Source of the DNA: CAZJWR01 sp964549765
GTDB taxonomy: Bacteria; Zixibacteria; MSB-5A5; GN15; JAAZOE01
Reading direction: 5' to 3'
Assembly (NCBI GenBank): GCA_964549765.1
Contig: CAZJWR010000008.1
Location: 1-64,000 of the forward strand
Length of the DNA stretch: 64,000 nucleotides
Shown: positions 34,569-42,297 of the stretch, one piece after another
Position numbering within the stretch: position 1 is the first letter of the stretch
Layout of the letters: every line of letters starts with the position of its first letter
Translations under genes and position numbers: made by a program
The notes under the pieces: model-generated
Told to the model about the DNA's origin: nothing
The model's database searches: none
Seen by the model: only the letters and a program-made list of their open reading frames with translations

Positions 34569-36374
34569 ATGATTGATGATAATAAGGCGCTCAACTGGGA
34601 CTTGGAATCGATCTTCAAAGGCGGGTCGGCATCAACCGAATATGCCGAGTTCCGTCAGGCGATCAAAGATGATCTGGCCAAAGCCGAGGAGACGTACAAG
34701 CGGCTTCCCAGAAATTTCGACAAGGATGCATCGAGCCATTGGGTGGCGTTCTTTCTCCTCATGCAGCATCTCGCGGAACGGCTGGACCATGCCTCCGGGT
34801 TCGCCAGCTGCCTGACGGCGCAGGATGTCGCCGATGAAAAAGCTTTGGTGATCTCCGAGGAAATTTCGGCGATGGCGGCCGCATGGGAGTCGATCATGAC
34901 CGATGTGGAAGAAGTCGCAATCGAGGCCGACGACAGCTACTGGAAAGCATTAATGAGTCATCAGAAACTGGCCGGGACGACTTTCTACTGGAATGAGCTT
35001 CGCCGCCTCGCCAAGCTGAAAATGGAACCGAAGCTGGAAAAACTGGCCAGCGAACTGGCGGTCAATGGCTATCACGCCTGGAATCGGCTCTACAACAAGC
35101 TGGCGGGCGATCTCCGGGCCGAATTCATGGTCGACGGCAAGCGCGAAGCCCTTTCATTGGGGCAATTGGCGACCAAATTCAATCAACCCGATCGCGAAAT
35201 CCGCCGGCAGGCGTTCGAAAAACTCGAAGAAACATGGAAAACGGTCGATTCCCCCGCTGCCATGGCGCTCAATGCGCAGGCCGGATATCGCCTGAGTCTG
35301 TACAAACGGCGCGAATGGGAATCGCCGCTGTTCGAACCGCTGTTGAACGGCCGCCTTAAGAAAGAGACTCTCGACGCCATGTGGGACGCCGTCGCCCGGG
35401 GCGGCAAGAAGATGTCGGAATATATCGCCGCCAAAAAGAAAATCCTGAAAATCGACGACTTTCGCTGGTACGATCAAACGGCCCCGATCGGGACAGTCGA
35501 ACGGAAAATCAGTTACCGAGAAGCAGGTGATTTCGTTGTCAAACACCTGTCGGCTTTCTCCCCGGAATTGGGCAGTTTTGCGCGGATGGTTATCGACCGC
35601 CGCTGGATCGAAGCCGAAGACCGCCCCGGCAAGGCCGCGGGAGGGTTTTGCACCGGCCTTCCCATGAAGAAGGAATCGCGGATATTCATGACCTTCTCGG
35701 GTAATTACGATGAAATCATGACCCTGGCCCATGAAATCGGCCATGCCTATCATAGCTGGGTGTTGAAAACGCAGGATTATCTTGCCCGGCAGTACCCGAT
35801 GAACCTGGCCGAAAGCGCTTCGACTTTCAACGAGCATCTGGTCACCGACGCCGCCCTGGACGCCGCCGGCGACAAAGCGGAGAAGCTGACCCTGCTGGAT
35901 CATAAACTGGGCGAAGGGCTTATCATGTTCTGCAATATCCGCGCCCGGTATATTTTTGACACCATGTTTTACGAAGAGCGCAAAAAAGGAACCGTCCCCA
36001 AAGACCGCCTCAACGAGTTAATGGCACAGGCGCAAAAGACGGCTTTCGGCGACATTCTGGCCGACGACGGCTATCATCCCTTGTTCTGGGCGTCGAAACT
36101 CCATTTCTTCGAGACGGAAGTGCCCTTTTATAATTTCCCGTATACGTTCGGGTATCTATTCGCGGGCGGAATTTATGACCGGGCCAAGAAGGAAGGCCAG
36201 GCGTTCGCCGACAAATATCGGGCGCTTCTGGCCGATACCGGCTCGATGACCACCGAGGATATCGCCGCCAAGCATTTGGGCGTCGACCTCACCACCGGGC
36301 AATTCTGGGACGACGCCGTCAACCGGGTGCTGATCGATATCGAGCCGTACCGGCAATTGGCGGGAGAATTATAG
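34569..36374 (+). CDS. pepF: M3 family oligoendopeptidase (PepF type)
   Basis: The 601-residue protein is the usual length for oligoendopeptidase F. The zinc site HEIGHAYHS is near residues 389-397, with the third ligand Glu in NLAESASTFNEHL near 418. The N-terminal helical domain (WDLESIFKGG at residue 10) and the C-terminal FPYTFGYLFAGGIY block are typical. It hydrolyses oligopeptides in the cytoplasm, since there is no signal peptide. AAAGGAG precedes the ATG. A hairpin overlaps its stop codon (36371-36394). Confidence 0.95.
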   Translation: MIDDNKALNWDLESIFKGGSASTEYAEFRQAIKDDLAKAEETYKRLPRNFDKDASSHWVAFFLLMQHLAERLDHASGFASCLTAQDVADEKALVISEEISAMAAAWESIMTDVEEVAIEADDSYWKALMSHQKLAGTTFYWNELRRLAKLKMEPKLEKLASELAVNGYHAWNRLYNKLAGDLRAEFMVDGKREALSLGQLATKFNQPDREIRRQAFEKLEETWKTVDSPAAMALNAQAGYRLSLYKRREWESPLFEPLLNGRLKKETLDAMWDAVARGGKKMSEYIAAKKKILKIDDFRWYDQTAPIGTVERKISYREAGDFVVKHLSAFSPELGSFARMVIDRRWIEAEDRPGKAAGGFCTGLPMKKESRIFMTFSGNYDEIMTLAHEIGHAYHSWVLKTQDYLARQYPMNLAESASTFNEHLVTDAALDAAGDKAEKLTLLDHKLGEGLIMFCNIRARYIFDTMFYEERKKGTVPKDRLNELMAQAQKTAFGDILADDGYHPLFWASKLHFFETEVPFYNFPYTFGYLFAGGIYDRAKKEGQAFADKYRALLADTGSMTTEDIAAKHLGVDLTTGQFWDDAVNRVLIDIEPYRQLAGEL

Positions 36375-36394
36375 ATCGGGCTTGCCTGATCTAT
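36371..36394 (+). terminator. Hairpin overlapping the pepF stop codon
   Basis: A 10-bp stem (ATAGATCGGG with a CTTG loop, one G-T pair) covers the stop codon and is followed by AAAAGC-TT-GCTTTT. It is a plausible but atypical terminator. Confidence 0.4.
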
Positions 36395-36424
36395 AAAAGC
36401 TTGCTTTTGCCTCCCACTTTCAAC

Positions 36425-36453
36425 TTGACCGAGGGTCGCGGCGGGGCTATATT
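36425..36453 (+). promoter_or_regulatory. Sigma-70 promoter for the CDP-alcohol phosphotransferase operon
   Basis: TTGACC (5/6) and TATATT (5/6) are separated by 17 bp, about 29 bp before the TTG start at 36482. Confidence 0.7.
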
Positions 36454-36481
36454 GGCAGGCTTAAGATTGATGGGATAAATA

Positions 36482-37078
36482 TTGCATCATAGCCGGCGAA
36501 AATTATACGAGGAAACCTCCACCCATTTGGGCGTGTATTGCCGCAAAGTTGGCCTGACCCCGAACGTGCTGACGGGTCTGTCGCTGATTTGCGCCATCGT
36601 CTCGGGGTACTTTTTCTGGCAGAAGTCACTGATTGTGGGAATCGTCTTCATGCTCCTCACCTCGCTGACCGATATGCTCGACGGCGCCACCGCCCGGGCC
36701 GGCCGCATGGGAACCACCTTCGGCGGCATCCTCGATCATGTCTCGGACCGCTACGGCGAATTTTTCATTCTCGCCGGTATCGCCATCTCCGGAATGGTCC
36801 ATCCCGGATGGGCCATCTTCGCCCTGTTCGGGATGCTGATCGCGTCATATACGCGGGCCGCCGCCGAATCGATCGGACGTCTCACCACCTGCGCCGTGGG
36901 ATGGATGGGGCGGCTCGAAAAATTCGCCCTGATAATGATCGGCGCGTTGCTGCAGCGGTTCTATCCCGAATACAATCCTTTGGTGTACGCCCTGATCATC
37001 GTGGGCGTCGCCTCCGTTATTACGTCCCTGCAGCGTCTGCAGTTCGCCCGGCGGGCGCTGGCCGACAAAGAAGAATAG
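36482..37078 (+). CDS. CDP-alcohol phosphatidyltransferase family membrane enzyme
   Basis: The 198-residue protein has the family signature DxxDGxxARxxxxxxxxGxxxDxxxD, read here as DMLDGATARAGRM followed by GGILDHVSDR near residues 61-86. There are about six membrane helices. The enzyme class joins a CDP-activated lipid to an alcohol such as glycerol phosphate, serine or inositol phosphate; the substrate cannot be read. Start is TTG at 36482 without a strong ribosome site. A PfkB kinase gene begins 1 bp after the stop, so a phosphorylated sugar or inositol substrate is conceivable. Confidence 0.9.
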   Translation: MHHSRRKLYEETSTHLGVYCRKVGLTPNVLTGLSLICAIVSGYFFWQKSLIVGIVFMLLTSLTDMLDGATARAGRMGTTFGGILDHVSDRYGEFFILAGIAISGMVHPGWAIFALFGMLIASYTRAAAESIGRLTTCAVGWMGRLEKFALIMIGALLQRFYPEYNPLVYALIIVGVASVITSLQRLQFARRALADKEE

Positions 37079-37079
37079 C

Positions 37080-38009
37080 ATGATACTGACTCTGGGAAAT
37101 CCCGTTTACGATTATATCGAAACGAAGAAGATAAAAACCGACGGCCGGGTGCTGTCGGGGTGTTCCACCAACGCCGCGCTGGCGCTGGCCAAACTCGGCC
37201 GCGATGTAACGCTTCGCGGCGCCATCGGTGAGGATTTCGCGCACAGTTTCGAGGCCGACCTCGCCAAATACGGAATCGAGGCGAGTATCGCGCCGTCGAG
37301 GGAAACCGGCGGATTCTCGCTGATCTATTACGACGATTACGGCAACCGCCATCTCGATTTGCTCGGGAGGGCGGATAATATCGACAACGTCGATGACGCG
37401 CTTCTGGATACCGCCGAGGCGGTCTTGATCGGCCCGATTTTAGAAGAGATTTCGTTTGATCTGATCCGGAGCATCCGGAACCGTTTCGACGGCCTGTTTT
37501 TTTGCGATCCCCAGGGACTCCTGCGGGGCGCGGGCGACAACGGCCGAATTTATCATGAAAAGCCGGACGGAATCGAAAAGGTGCTTGGTCTGTTCGATAT
37601 CGTCAAGCCCAACGAATTGGAAGGCAAGGTCTTGACCGGTGTCGACTGCCGCCGCGATCCGTTCGAGGCCGCCCGAATCATAAAAGGCTGGGGGCCCAAG
37701 ATCGTCATCGTCACTCTGGCGGAATTGGGATCGATTATATATGACGGAATGGAATTCATCGAGATTCCGCCGTATCCGGTCGATCTGGTCGATTCCACCG
37801 GGGCGGGCGATACGTATATGGCGGGATTCGTATATGCGTATCTTGCGGGCGAATCACTACGGAGCTGCGGGACGTTCGCCTCGTGCGTCAGTTCGATTAT
37901 GATCGAACAGGTCGGCCCGCATTTTACGCTCGATGAAAAGACCGTCCGGGAGCGGCAAAAATCGCTGCTCGATAAAATAGATTTCAAGGTTCAACTGGTA
38001 AACACGTAA
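37080..38009 (+). CDS. PfkB family carbohydrate kinase
   Basis: The 309-residue protein is a ribokinase-fold kinase. GGCSTN-like start (VLSGCSTNAALALAKLGRDV) binds the sugar, and the C-terminal DSTGAGDTYMAGFVYAYL near residue 238 holds the catalytic Asp of the GAGD motif. KPNELEGKVLTG in the middle is the family turn before the ATP site. The sugar or nucleoside substrate is not identifiable. It sits directly after the CDP-alcohol phosphotransferase, so it may supply or share its substrate. Confidence 0.9.
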   Translation: MILTLGNPVYDYIETKKIKTDGRVLSGCSTNAALALAKLGRDVTLRGAIGEDFAHSFEADLAKYGIEASIAPSRETGGFSLIYYDDYGNRHLDLLGRADNIDNVDDALLDTAEAVLIGPILEEISFDLIRSIRNRFDGLFFCDPQGLLRGAGDNGRIYHEKPDGIEKVLGLFDIVKPNELEGKVLTGVDCRRDPFEAARIIKGWGPKIVIVTLAELGSIIYDGMEFIEIPPYPVDLVDSTGAGDTYMAGFVYAYLAGESLRSCGTFASCVSSIMIEQVGPHFTLDEKTVRERQKSLLDKIDFKVQLVNT

Positions 38010-38083
38010 TTAACGGGATATCCGCGGCCCCGCTCGCGCGGGCCGGAGGAATGATAAGCCCCCATCATAAGGAGAATCATACC

Positions 38084-38662
38084 ATGCGCACAATGGTACA
38101 AATCGACGGCGCTTACCTGGAGCGGATGCTATCCGAAGAGCACAGCTCGCCGGCGGTCGACTACTCCAAGCTGGCCAACAAGCTGGTCAACACCGTCATC
38201 ACCAATTCGGAATCGGACCTGTATCTGCTGAGGACTTACTATTATCACGCTCTTCCCTGGATCGGGAAAAATCCCAACGATCAGGAAGAAGAGATGTATA
38301 AGAAAAAACAGGGTTTTTTCACCCGGCTGGAGCACCTGCCCCGCTTCGACGTCTACTTGGGCCGCACCCAACGGATTCTCAACGATGATGGGTCGTTCAC
38401 GTTCCAGCAGAAGGGCGTCGACGTGTTGTTGTCGGCGCACATGATCGAAATGTCGGTACGCGGTATTATTTCGCACTTGATTCTTCTCGCCCCCGACGGC
38501 GACTATGTTCCCGCTGTGCGCATCGTCAAGTCGCTCGGCGTCGTGGTGCATCTGGCCCACGGCCAGCGCCCCCAGGCGTCGGCGGAACTGATCAAGGTCG
38601 TCGACGAACGTATCGAACTCAACGCCGATTTCCTGATCGACTGCATGCGGAGCGTGTATTAG
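38084..38662 (+). CDS. NYN domain (LabA/DUF88-like) protein
   Basis: The protein has 192 residues from ATG 38084, with AAGGAG eight bases upstream; an ATG at 38051 is less likely. The start MVQIDGAYLERML, the central YHALPWIGKNPNDQEEE, and KGVDVLLSAHMIEMSVR with LLAPDGDYVPAVRIVKSLG match NYN/PIN-like RNase-fold proteins, with acidic residues near D7, D116 and D144-146 as metal ligands. RNA cleavage is the usual proposal for this family. It follows pfkB after 74 bp. Confidence 0.88.
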   Translation: MRTMVQIDGAYLERMLSEEHSSPAVDYSKLANKLVNTVITNSESDLYLLRTYYYHALPWIGKNPNDQEEEMYKKKQGFFTRLEHLPRFDVYLGRTQRILNDDGSFTFQQKGVDVLLSAHMIEMSVRGIISHLILLAPDGDYVPAVRIVKSLGVVVHLAHGQRPQASAELIKVVDERIELNADFLIDCMRSVY

Positions 38663-38781
38663 GCAGTGACGATACGGCAGATCGATTATCACAAAGACAT
38701 CGGATCCCTTCCTTATAGAGAAAGAGATCGCGGCGGGTCGTGCAAACGCCCCGAAATTTTATTTCTGAAGGAGACTTTCTC

Positions 38782-39360
38782 ATGAAAACGGCACTTACGG
38801 CATTGCTCGTGATTGCAGTTGCGACATCGTTTTTCTTCGGTTGTTCCAAGGCGCCCCGGCAGGCCGCCGAAGGCGACACGGTCAAGGTCAACTACACCGG
38901 AAAGTTGGACGATGGCACTATTTTCGACAGCTCCGAAGGGCGCGAGCCGCTCCAGTTCACGCTCGGCGGCGGGCAAATGATCGCCGGTTTTGACGAGGGC
39001 GTGCGCGGTATGACCGTCGGCGAGACCAAGACGATCACCCTGACGCCGGATCAGGCTTACGGCGAACACACCGACGACCGGATTATCCGCGTCGGCAAGA
39101 CGGCCTTCCCGCCCGATTTGGAACTGACCGAGGGCATGCAGCTTCAAAGCCCGACCGGAATGCCGGTGACGGTGCTCAAAGTCGACGCCGATAGTGTGAC
39201 TATCGACGCCAACCACCCGTTGGCCGGCAAGACGCTGACGTTTGACGTCACGCTCGTGGAGATTATCCCTCCGGGTGAGAAGCCGGCCGAAACCGGCCAC
39301 GATCAGCAGCAGCAACAGCCGCCGGATCAGGGCCAGGATACAACTCAGGATCAGGGCTAA
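38782..39360 (+). CDS. FKBP-type peptidyl-prolyl isomerase lipoprotein (SlyD-like)
   Basis: The protein has 192 residues from ATG 38782 with GAAGGAG upstream. A lipoprotein signal (TSFFFGCSK) is followed by an FKBP domain with an inserted flap: VKVNYTGKLDDGTIFDSS, GGGQMIAGFDEGVRGMTVGE, and AYGEHTDDRI, with ITLTPDQ and VTLVEI strands. It assists folding of periplasmic proteins. The C-terminus is a Gln/Gly-rich tail (QQQQQPPDQGQDTTQDQG). After the TAA, the same reading frame goes on as QQPEQGGDQG and a second TAA at 39391, so the tail looks shortened. Confidence 0.9.
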   Translation: MKTALTALLVIAVATSFFFGCSKAPRQAAEGDTVKVNYTGKLDDGTIFDSSEGREPLQFTLGGGQMIAGFDEGVRGMTVGETKTITLTPDQAYGEHTDDRIIRVGKTAFPPDLELTEGMQLQSPTGMPVTVLKVDADSVTIDANHPLAGKTLTFDVTLVEIIPPGEKPAETGHDQQQQQPPDQGQDTTQDQG

Positions 39361-39437
39361 CAGCAACCGGAACAGGGCGGCGATCAGGGCTAAGCCCTGC
39401 ACACGCCGTTCTTGCTGAACACGACCGAATAAATTTT

Positions 39438-39468
39438 CTTCTGCGGGTCGGAATCCGACCCGCAGAAG
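39438..39468. repeat. Perfect 14-bp hairpin with AAT loop
   Basis: CTTCTGCGGGTCGG is perfectly inverted around AAT. It lies after the FKBP gene on a stretch without other features and resembles the hairpins at 26480 and 62589 in stem length and 3-nt loop. It may end the FKBP transcript. Confidence 0.6.
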
Positions 39469-39588
39469 CTGTGGAATATCCCGCCGGTCCTCATGTACGA
39501 AAAAGGGGCTGTATCGGTTATCGGTTTGAGTTGTATCCGATATTCCTGCCAGGTTATCGCTATCCGTTTGATCTTATCCCCGCTGGAC

Positions 39589-39617
39589 TTGACCTCAAAG
39601 CGAATTCTGCATATACT
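39589..39617 (+). promoter_or_regulatory. Sigma-70 promoter for P5C dehydrogenase
   Basis: TTGACC (5/6) and TATACT (5/6) with 17-bp spacing, about 55 bp before the start codon. Confidence 0.75.
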
Positions 39618-39671
39618 CCCGTCAATTGATTTTGGGTCAATATCGTACATAATACCGACGGAGGACAAGTC

Positions 39672-41297
39672 ATGGGTAACTATAGAATTCCGATGCCGAA
39701 AAATGAGCCGGTGCTCAGCTACGCGCCGGGATCAGCCGAACGCGACGCAATCAAGAAGGCGCTGGCTGACCTGTCGTCGCGCAATTTGGAAGCGCCGATG
39801 ATTATTGGCGGCCAGGAGGTCAAAACCGACGATACCGTCAAAATGACCGCGCCGCACGACCATAAACTCGAATTGGGGCACTATTATCGCGGCGGCAAGA
39901 AAGAAATCGAAATGGCCGTCACGGCGGCGATGGAAGCCCGGCACGACTGGATCAATCTGCCGTGGGAACAGCGCGCCGTCATCTTTCTGAAAGCCGCCGA
40001 CCTGCTGGCCGGGCCGTACCGGGCGCTGATCAATGCCTCTACCATGCTGGCTCACAGCAAGAATATTTTCCAGGCCGAAATCGACGCCGTATGCGAACTG
40101 GCCGACTTTTTCCGCTTCAACGCCTGGTACATGCAGGAAATCTATGACATGCAGCCGAGCTCGGCCCCGACGATATGGAACTACATGGATTACCGGCCGC
40201 TCGAGGGGTTCGTCTTCGCCGTCACACCGTTCAATTTCGTTTCCATCGCCGGCAACTTACCGACGGCGCCGGCCATGATGGGCAATGTCGTACTGTGGAA
40301 ACCGGCTTCGAGCGTGGTCTATACGGCGCATTTCCTCATGAAGATACTGAAGGAAGCCGGGCTGCCCGACGGCGTTATCAATTTGATCACGGCGCGCGGG
40401 TCCGACGTCGGCGATCTGATTATGAAAAACCCGCATTTGGCCGGGATTCATTTTACCGGCTCGACGGCGGTGTTCCAGGGCATGTGGAAAACCGTCGGCG
40501 AAAATATCGCCAATTACAAAAGCTATCCCCGCATCGTCGGTGAAACCGGCGGCAAGGATTTCGTTTTTGTGCACAATTCGGCGTCGCCGATCGAGGTCGC
40601 CACGGCTCTGATCCGGGGCGCCTTCGAGTATCAGGGACAAAAATGTTCGGCAGCGTCGCGGGCATATATCCCGGCGTCGTTGTGGGATGACGTCAAGGCG
40701 CTTTTGATCAAGCAGATCGGCGATCTGAAAATGGGCGGCCCCGAGGATTTCCGTAATTTCATCAATGCCGTCATCGACCGCAGCGCCTACACCGACATCA
40801 CCGGCTATATCGATTACGCCAAAAAATCCAAGGACTGCGCGATCATCATCGGCGGTAAATACGATGATTCCAAGGGCTTTTTCATCGAACCGACCGTGGT
40901 CGTCACCACCGATCCCCATTTCAAATTGATGGAAGAGGAAATTTTCGGCCCGGTGCTGACGATATTCGTTTACCAGGACGATGATTACGAAAAAACCCTG
41001 CACCTGTGCGACCAGACCTCGCCCTATGCGCTGACCGGCGCGGTCTTTGCGCGCGACCGTCAGGCCGTGGCCGTGGCCGCTAAAATTCTGCGCAACGCCG
41101 CCGGAAATTTTTATATCAACGACAAACCGACCGGTGCGGTGGTCGGGCAGCAGCCGTTTGGGGGAGCGCGGGCGTCGGGGACCAACGACAAGGCCGGATC
41201 GCTATTGAACATGATCCGCTGGACGTCGCCGCGCACGATCAAGGAGGCCCTGGTTCCTCCGACCGATTACCGCTACCCCTTCATGCGCGAGAAATGA
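39672..41297 (+). CDS. pruA: L-glutamate gamma-semialdehyde (P5C) dehydrogenase
   Basis: The 541-residue protein has the aldehyde dehydrogenase plan of 1-pyrroline-5-carboxylate dehydrogenase, which oxidises glutamate semialdehyde to glutamate with NAD. HFTGSTAVFQG near residue 258 and VGETGGKDFVF near 291 (general base Glu) precede the catalytic Cys in YQGQKCSAASRAY near 325. FGGARASGTNDKAG near residue 497 is the family C-terminal block. It acts in proline breakdown, but no proline dehydrogenase gene is adjacent. A strong terminator follows. Confidence 0.95.
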   Translation: MGNYRIPMPKNEPVLSYAPGSAERDAIKKALADLSSRNLEAPMIIGGQEVKTDDTVKMTAPHDHKLELGHYYRGGKKEIEMAVTAAMEARHDWINLPWEQRAVIFLKAADLLAGPYRALINASTMLAHSKNIFQAEIDAVCELADFFRFNAWYMQEIYDMQPSSAPTIWNYMDYRPLEGFVFAVTPFNFVSIAGNLPTAPAMMGNVVLWKPASSVVYTAHFLMKILKEAGLPDGVINLITARGSDVGDLIMKNPHLAGIHFTGSTAVFQGMWKTVGENIANYKSYPRIVGETGGKDFVFVHNSASPIEVATALIRGAFEYQGQKCSAASRAYIPASLWDDVKALLIKQIGDLKMGGPEDFRNFINAVIDRSAYTDITGYIDYAKKSKDCAIIIGGKYDDSKGFFIEPTVVVTTDPHFKLMEEEIFGPVLTIFVYQDDDYEKTLHLCDQTSPYALTGAVFARDRQAVAVAAKILRNAAGNFYINDKPTGAVVGQQPFGGARASGTNDKAGSLLNMIRWTSPRTIKEALVPPTDYRYPFMREK

Positions 41298-41345
41298 TGG
41301 TATTCCCGGCCGATGTGGATATCGGCCGGGCACGAAACGAAGCAG

Positions 41346-41374
41346 GGCGGGATCCGTGCGATCCCGCCTTTTTT
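41346..41374 (+). terminator. Rho-independent terminator of pruA
   Basis: GGCGGGATC pairs with GATCCCGCC around CGTGC, followed by six T residues. Confidence 0.92.
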
Positions 41375-41765
41375 GTGTCCGTTCAGTGGCCTGTCGGCTG
41401 CAACGGGCCCTCGTTTGCAGGCTATTACTTTGAATGGAGCGTCGGGGCACCCGCCGGGGCATCTCTGTATAGTGTCACTCCCGCAAAGCACGAAAATGTC
41501 TTGACAAAGCATCGGCGTGTACCCTTCTTCAACCAAAGGGAGTTCAAATCGCTTGGAATACAACGGTAATTGAACCCGGAATGTATTCGCGCGGGTTGGC
41601 TGTTGTGGCATCATGAATCGGCATCCCATCTGACATCGCCATTTTATCGGCAGCCGCATTTCTGTGAAATCAAGATTGGGACGGGCAAAACCGTGATGTG
41701 CGGGGATGACGTCCTTCTCTTTCGAAAAGTAAATTCGAGACGAAACCCATAAACGGAGGTTGGAC
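41375..41765. other. Gene-free region of about 390 bp
   Basis: Between the pruA terminator and the coiled-coil gene. A lone TTGACA at 41502 has no matching -10. I see no gene or repeat here. Confidence 0.4.
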
Positions 41766-42233
41766 ATGCCTGAACAACAAAAGCCGGCGACGGCTCCGTC
41801 AATTGTCAAGGAGTGGTTCGGGGCCGCACGGGAGGGTGTCATTGTACTTGCGGTGGTGATCCTCTTTGTGAAACCCTCCTGGATCGGAACCATCGCCGTC
41901 GAGGCTGGTCTCAAAAAAGCTTTTGGAATGGAATTCGTCGAACAGCAGGTCGAGCAAAGCAAGGCGGAAACCAGCAAGGCGCAGGAAGCCATCGGCGCAA
42001 TCACGGAGGAGCTGGGGCAGGTGAAAGACCAACTCCAGCAATTAAGCGTGACGGCCGGAAAGTCCAATCCCGCGATTTCGCATGAAATCACGAGGATAAC
42101 ATCGAATGTCGATAACCTCACGATGAAAAGCAGGGATATCAGTGGATCCTTGCAGACCAGCATGCAGGCCCACGAAGATATCCTAAAGGTGGCCCGCGGC
42201 CAGCTGCCGCTGGAGAGGAAGAGATCCCCCTGA
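41766..42233 (+). CDS. Membrane-anchored coiled-coil protein of unknown function
   Basis: I do not recognise this 155-residue protein. GGAGG is six bases before the ATG. One hydrophobic helix (EGVIVLAVVILFVKPSWIG, about 20-38) is followed by a heptad-rich coiled coil (VEQQVEQSKAETSKAQEAIGAI through LQQLSVTAG, about 60-105) and a Ser-rich helical end. It may be an envelope spacer or scaffold protein. No neighbour suggests a partner. Confidence 0.75.
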   Translation: MPEQQKPATAPSIVKEWFGAAREGVIVLAVVILFVKPSWIGTIAVEAGLKKAFGMEFVEQQVEQSKAETSKAQEAIGAITEELGQVKDQLQQLSVTAGKSNPAISHEITRITSNVDNLTMKSRDISGSLQTSMQAHEDILKVARGQLPLERKRSP

Positions 42234-42297
42234 AATCGAGTAATCCGTCAATGATCTGCTGCTGCTGAGACGGCACGCCGCAGCGCCTCTATTCCTG

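Noticed and set aside
41273..42163. 296-codon minus-strand frame across the end of pruA and the coiled-coil gene
   Set aside because: It covers a strong terminator and the coding strand of two better genes; Ser/Cys-rich translation has no known pattern.
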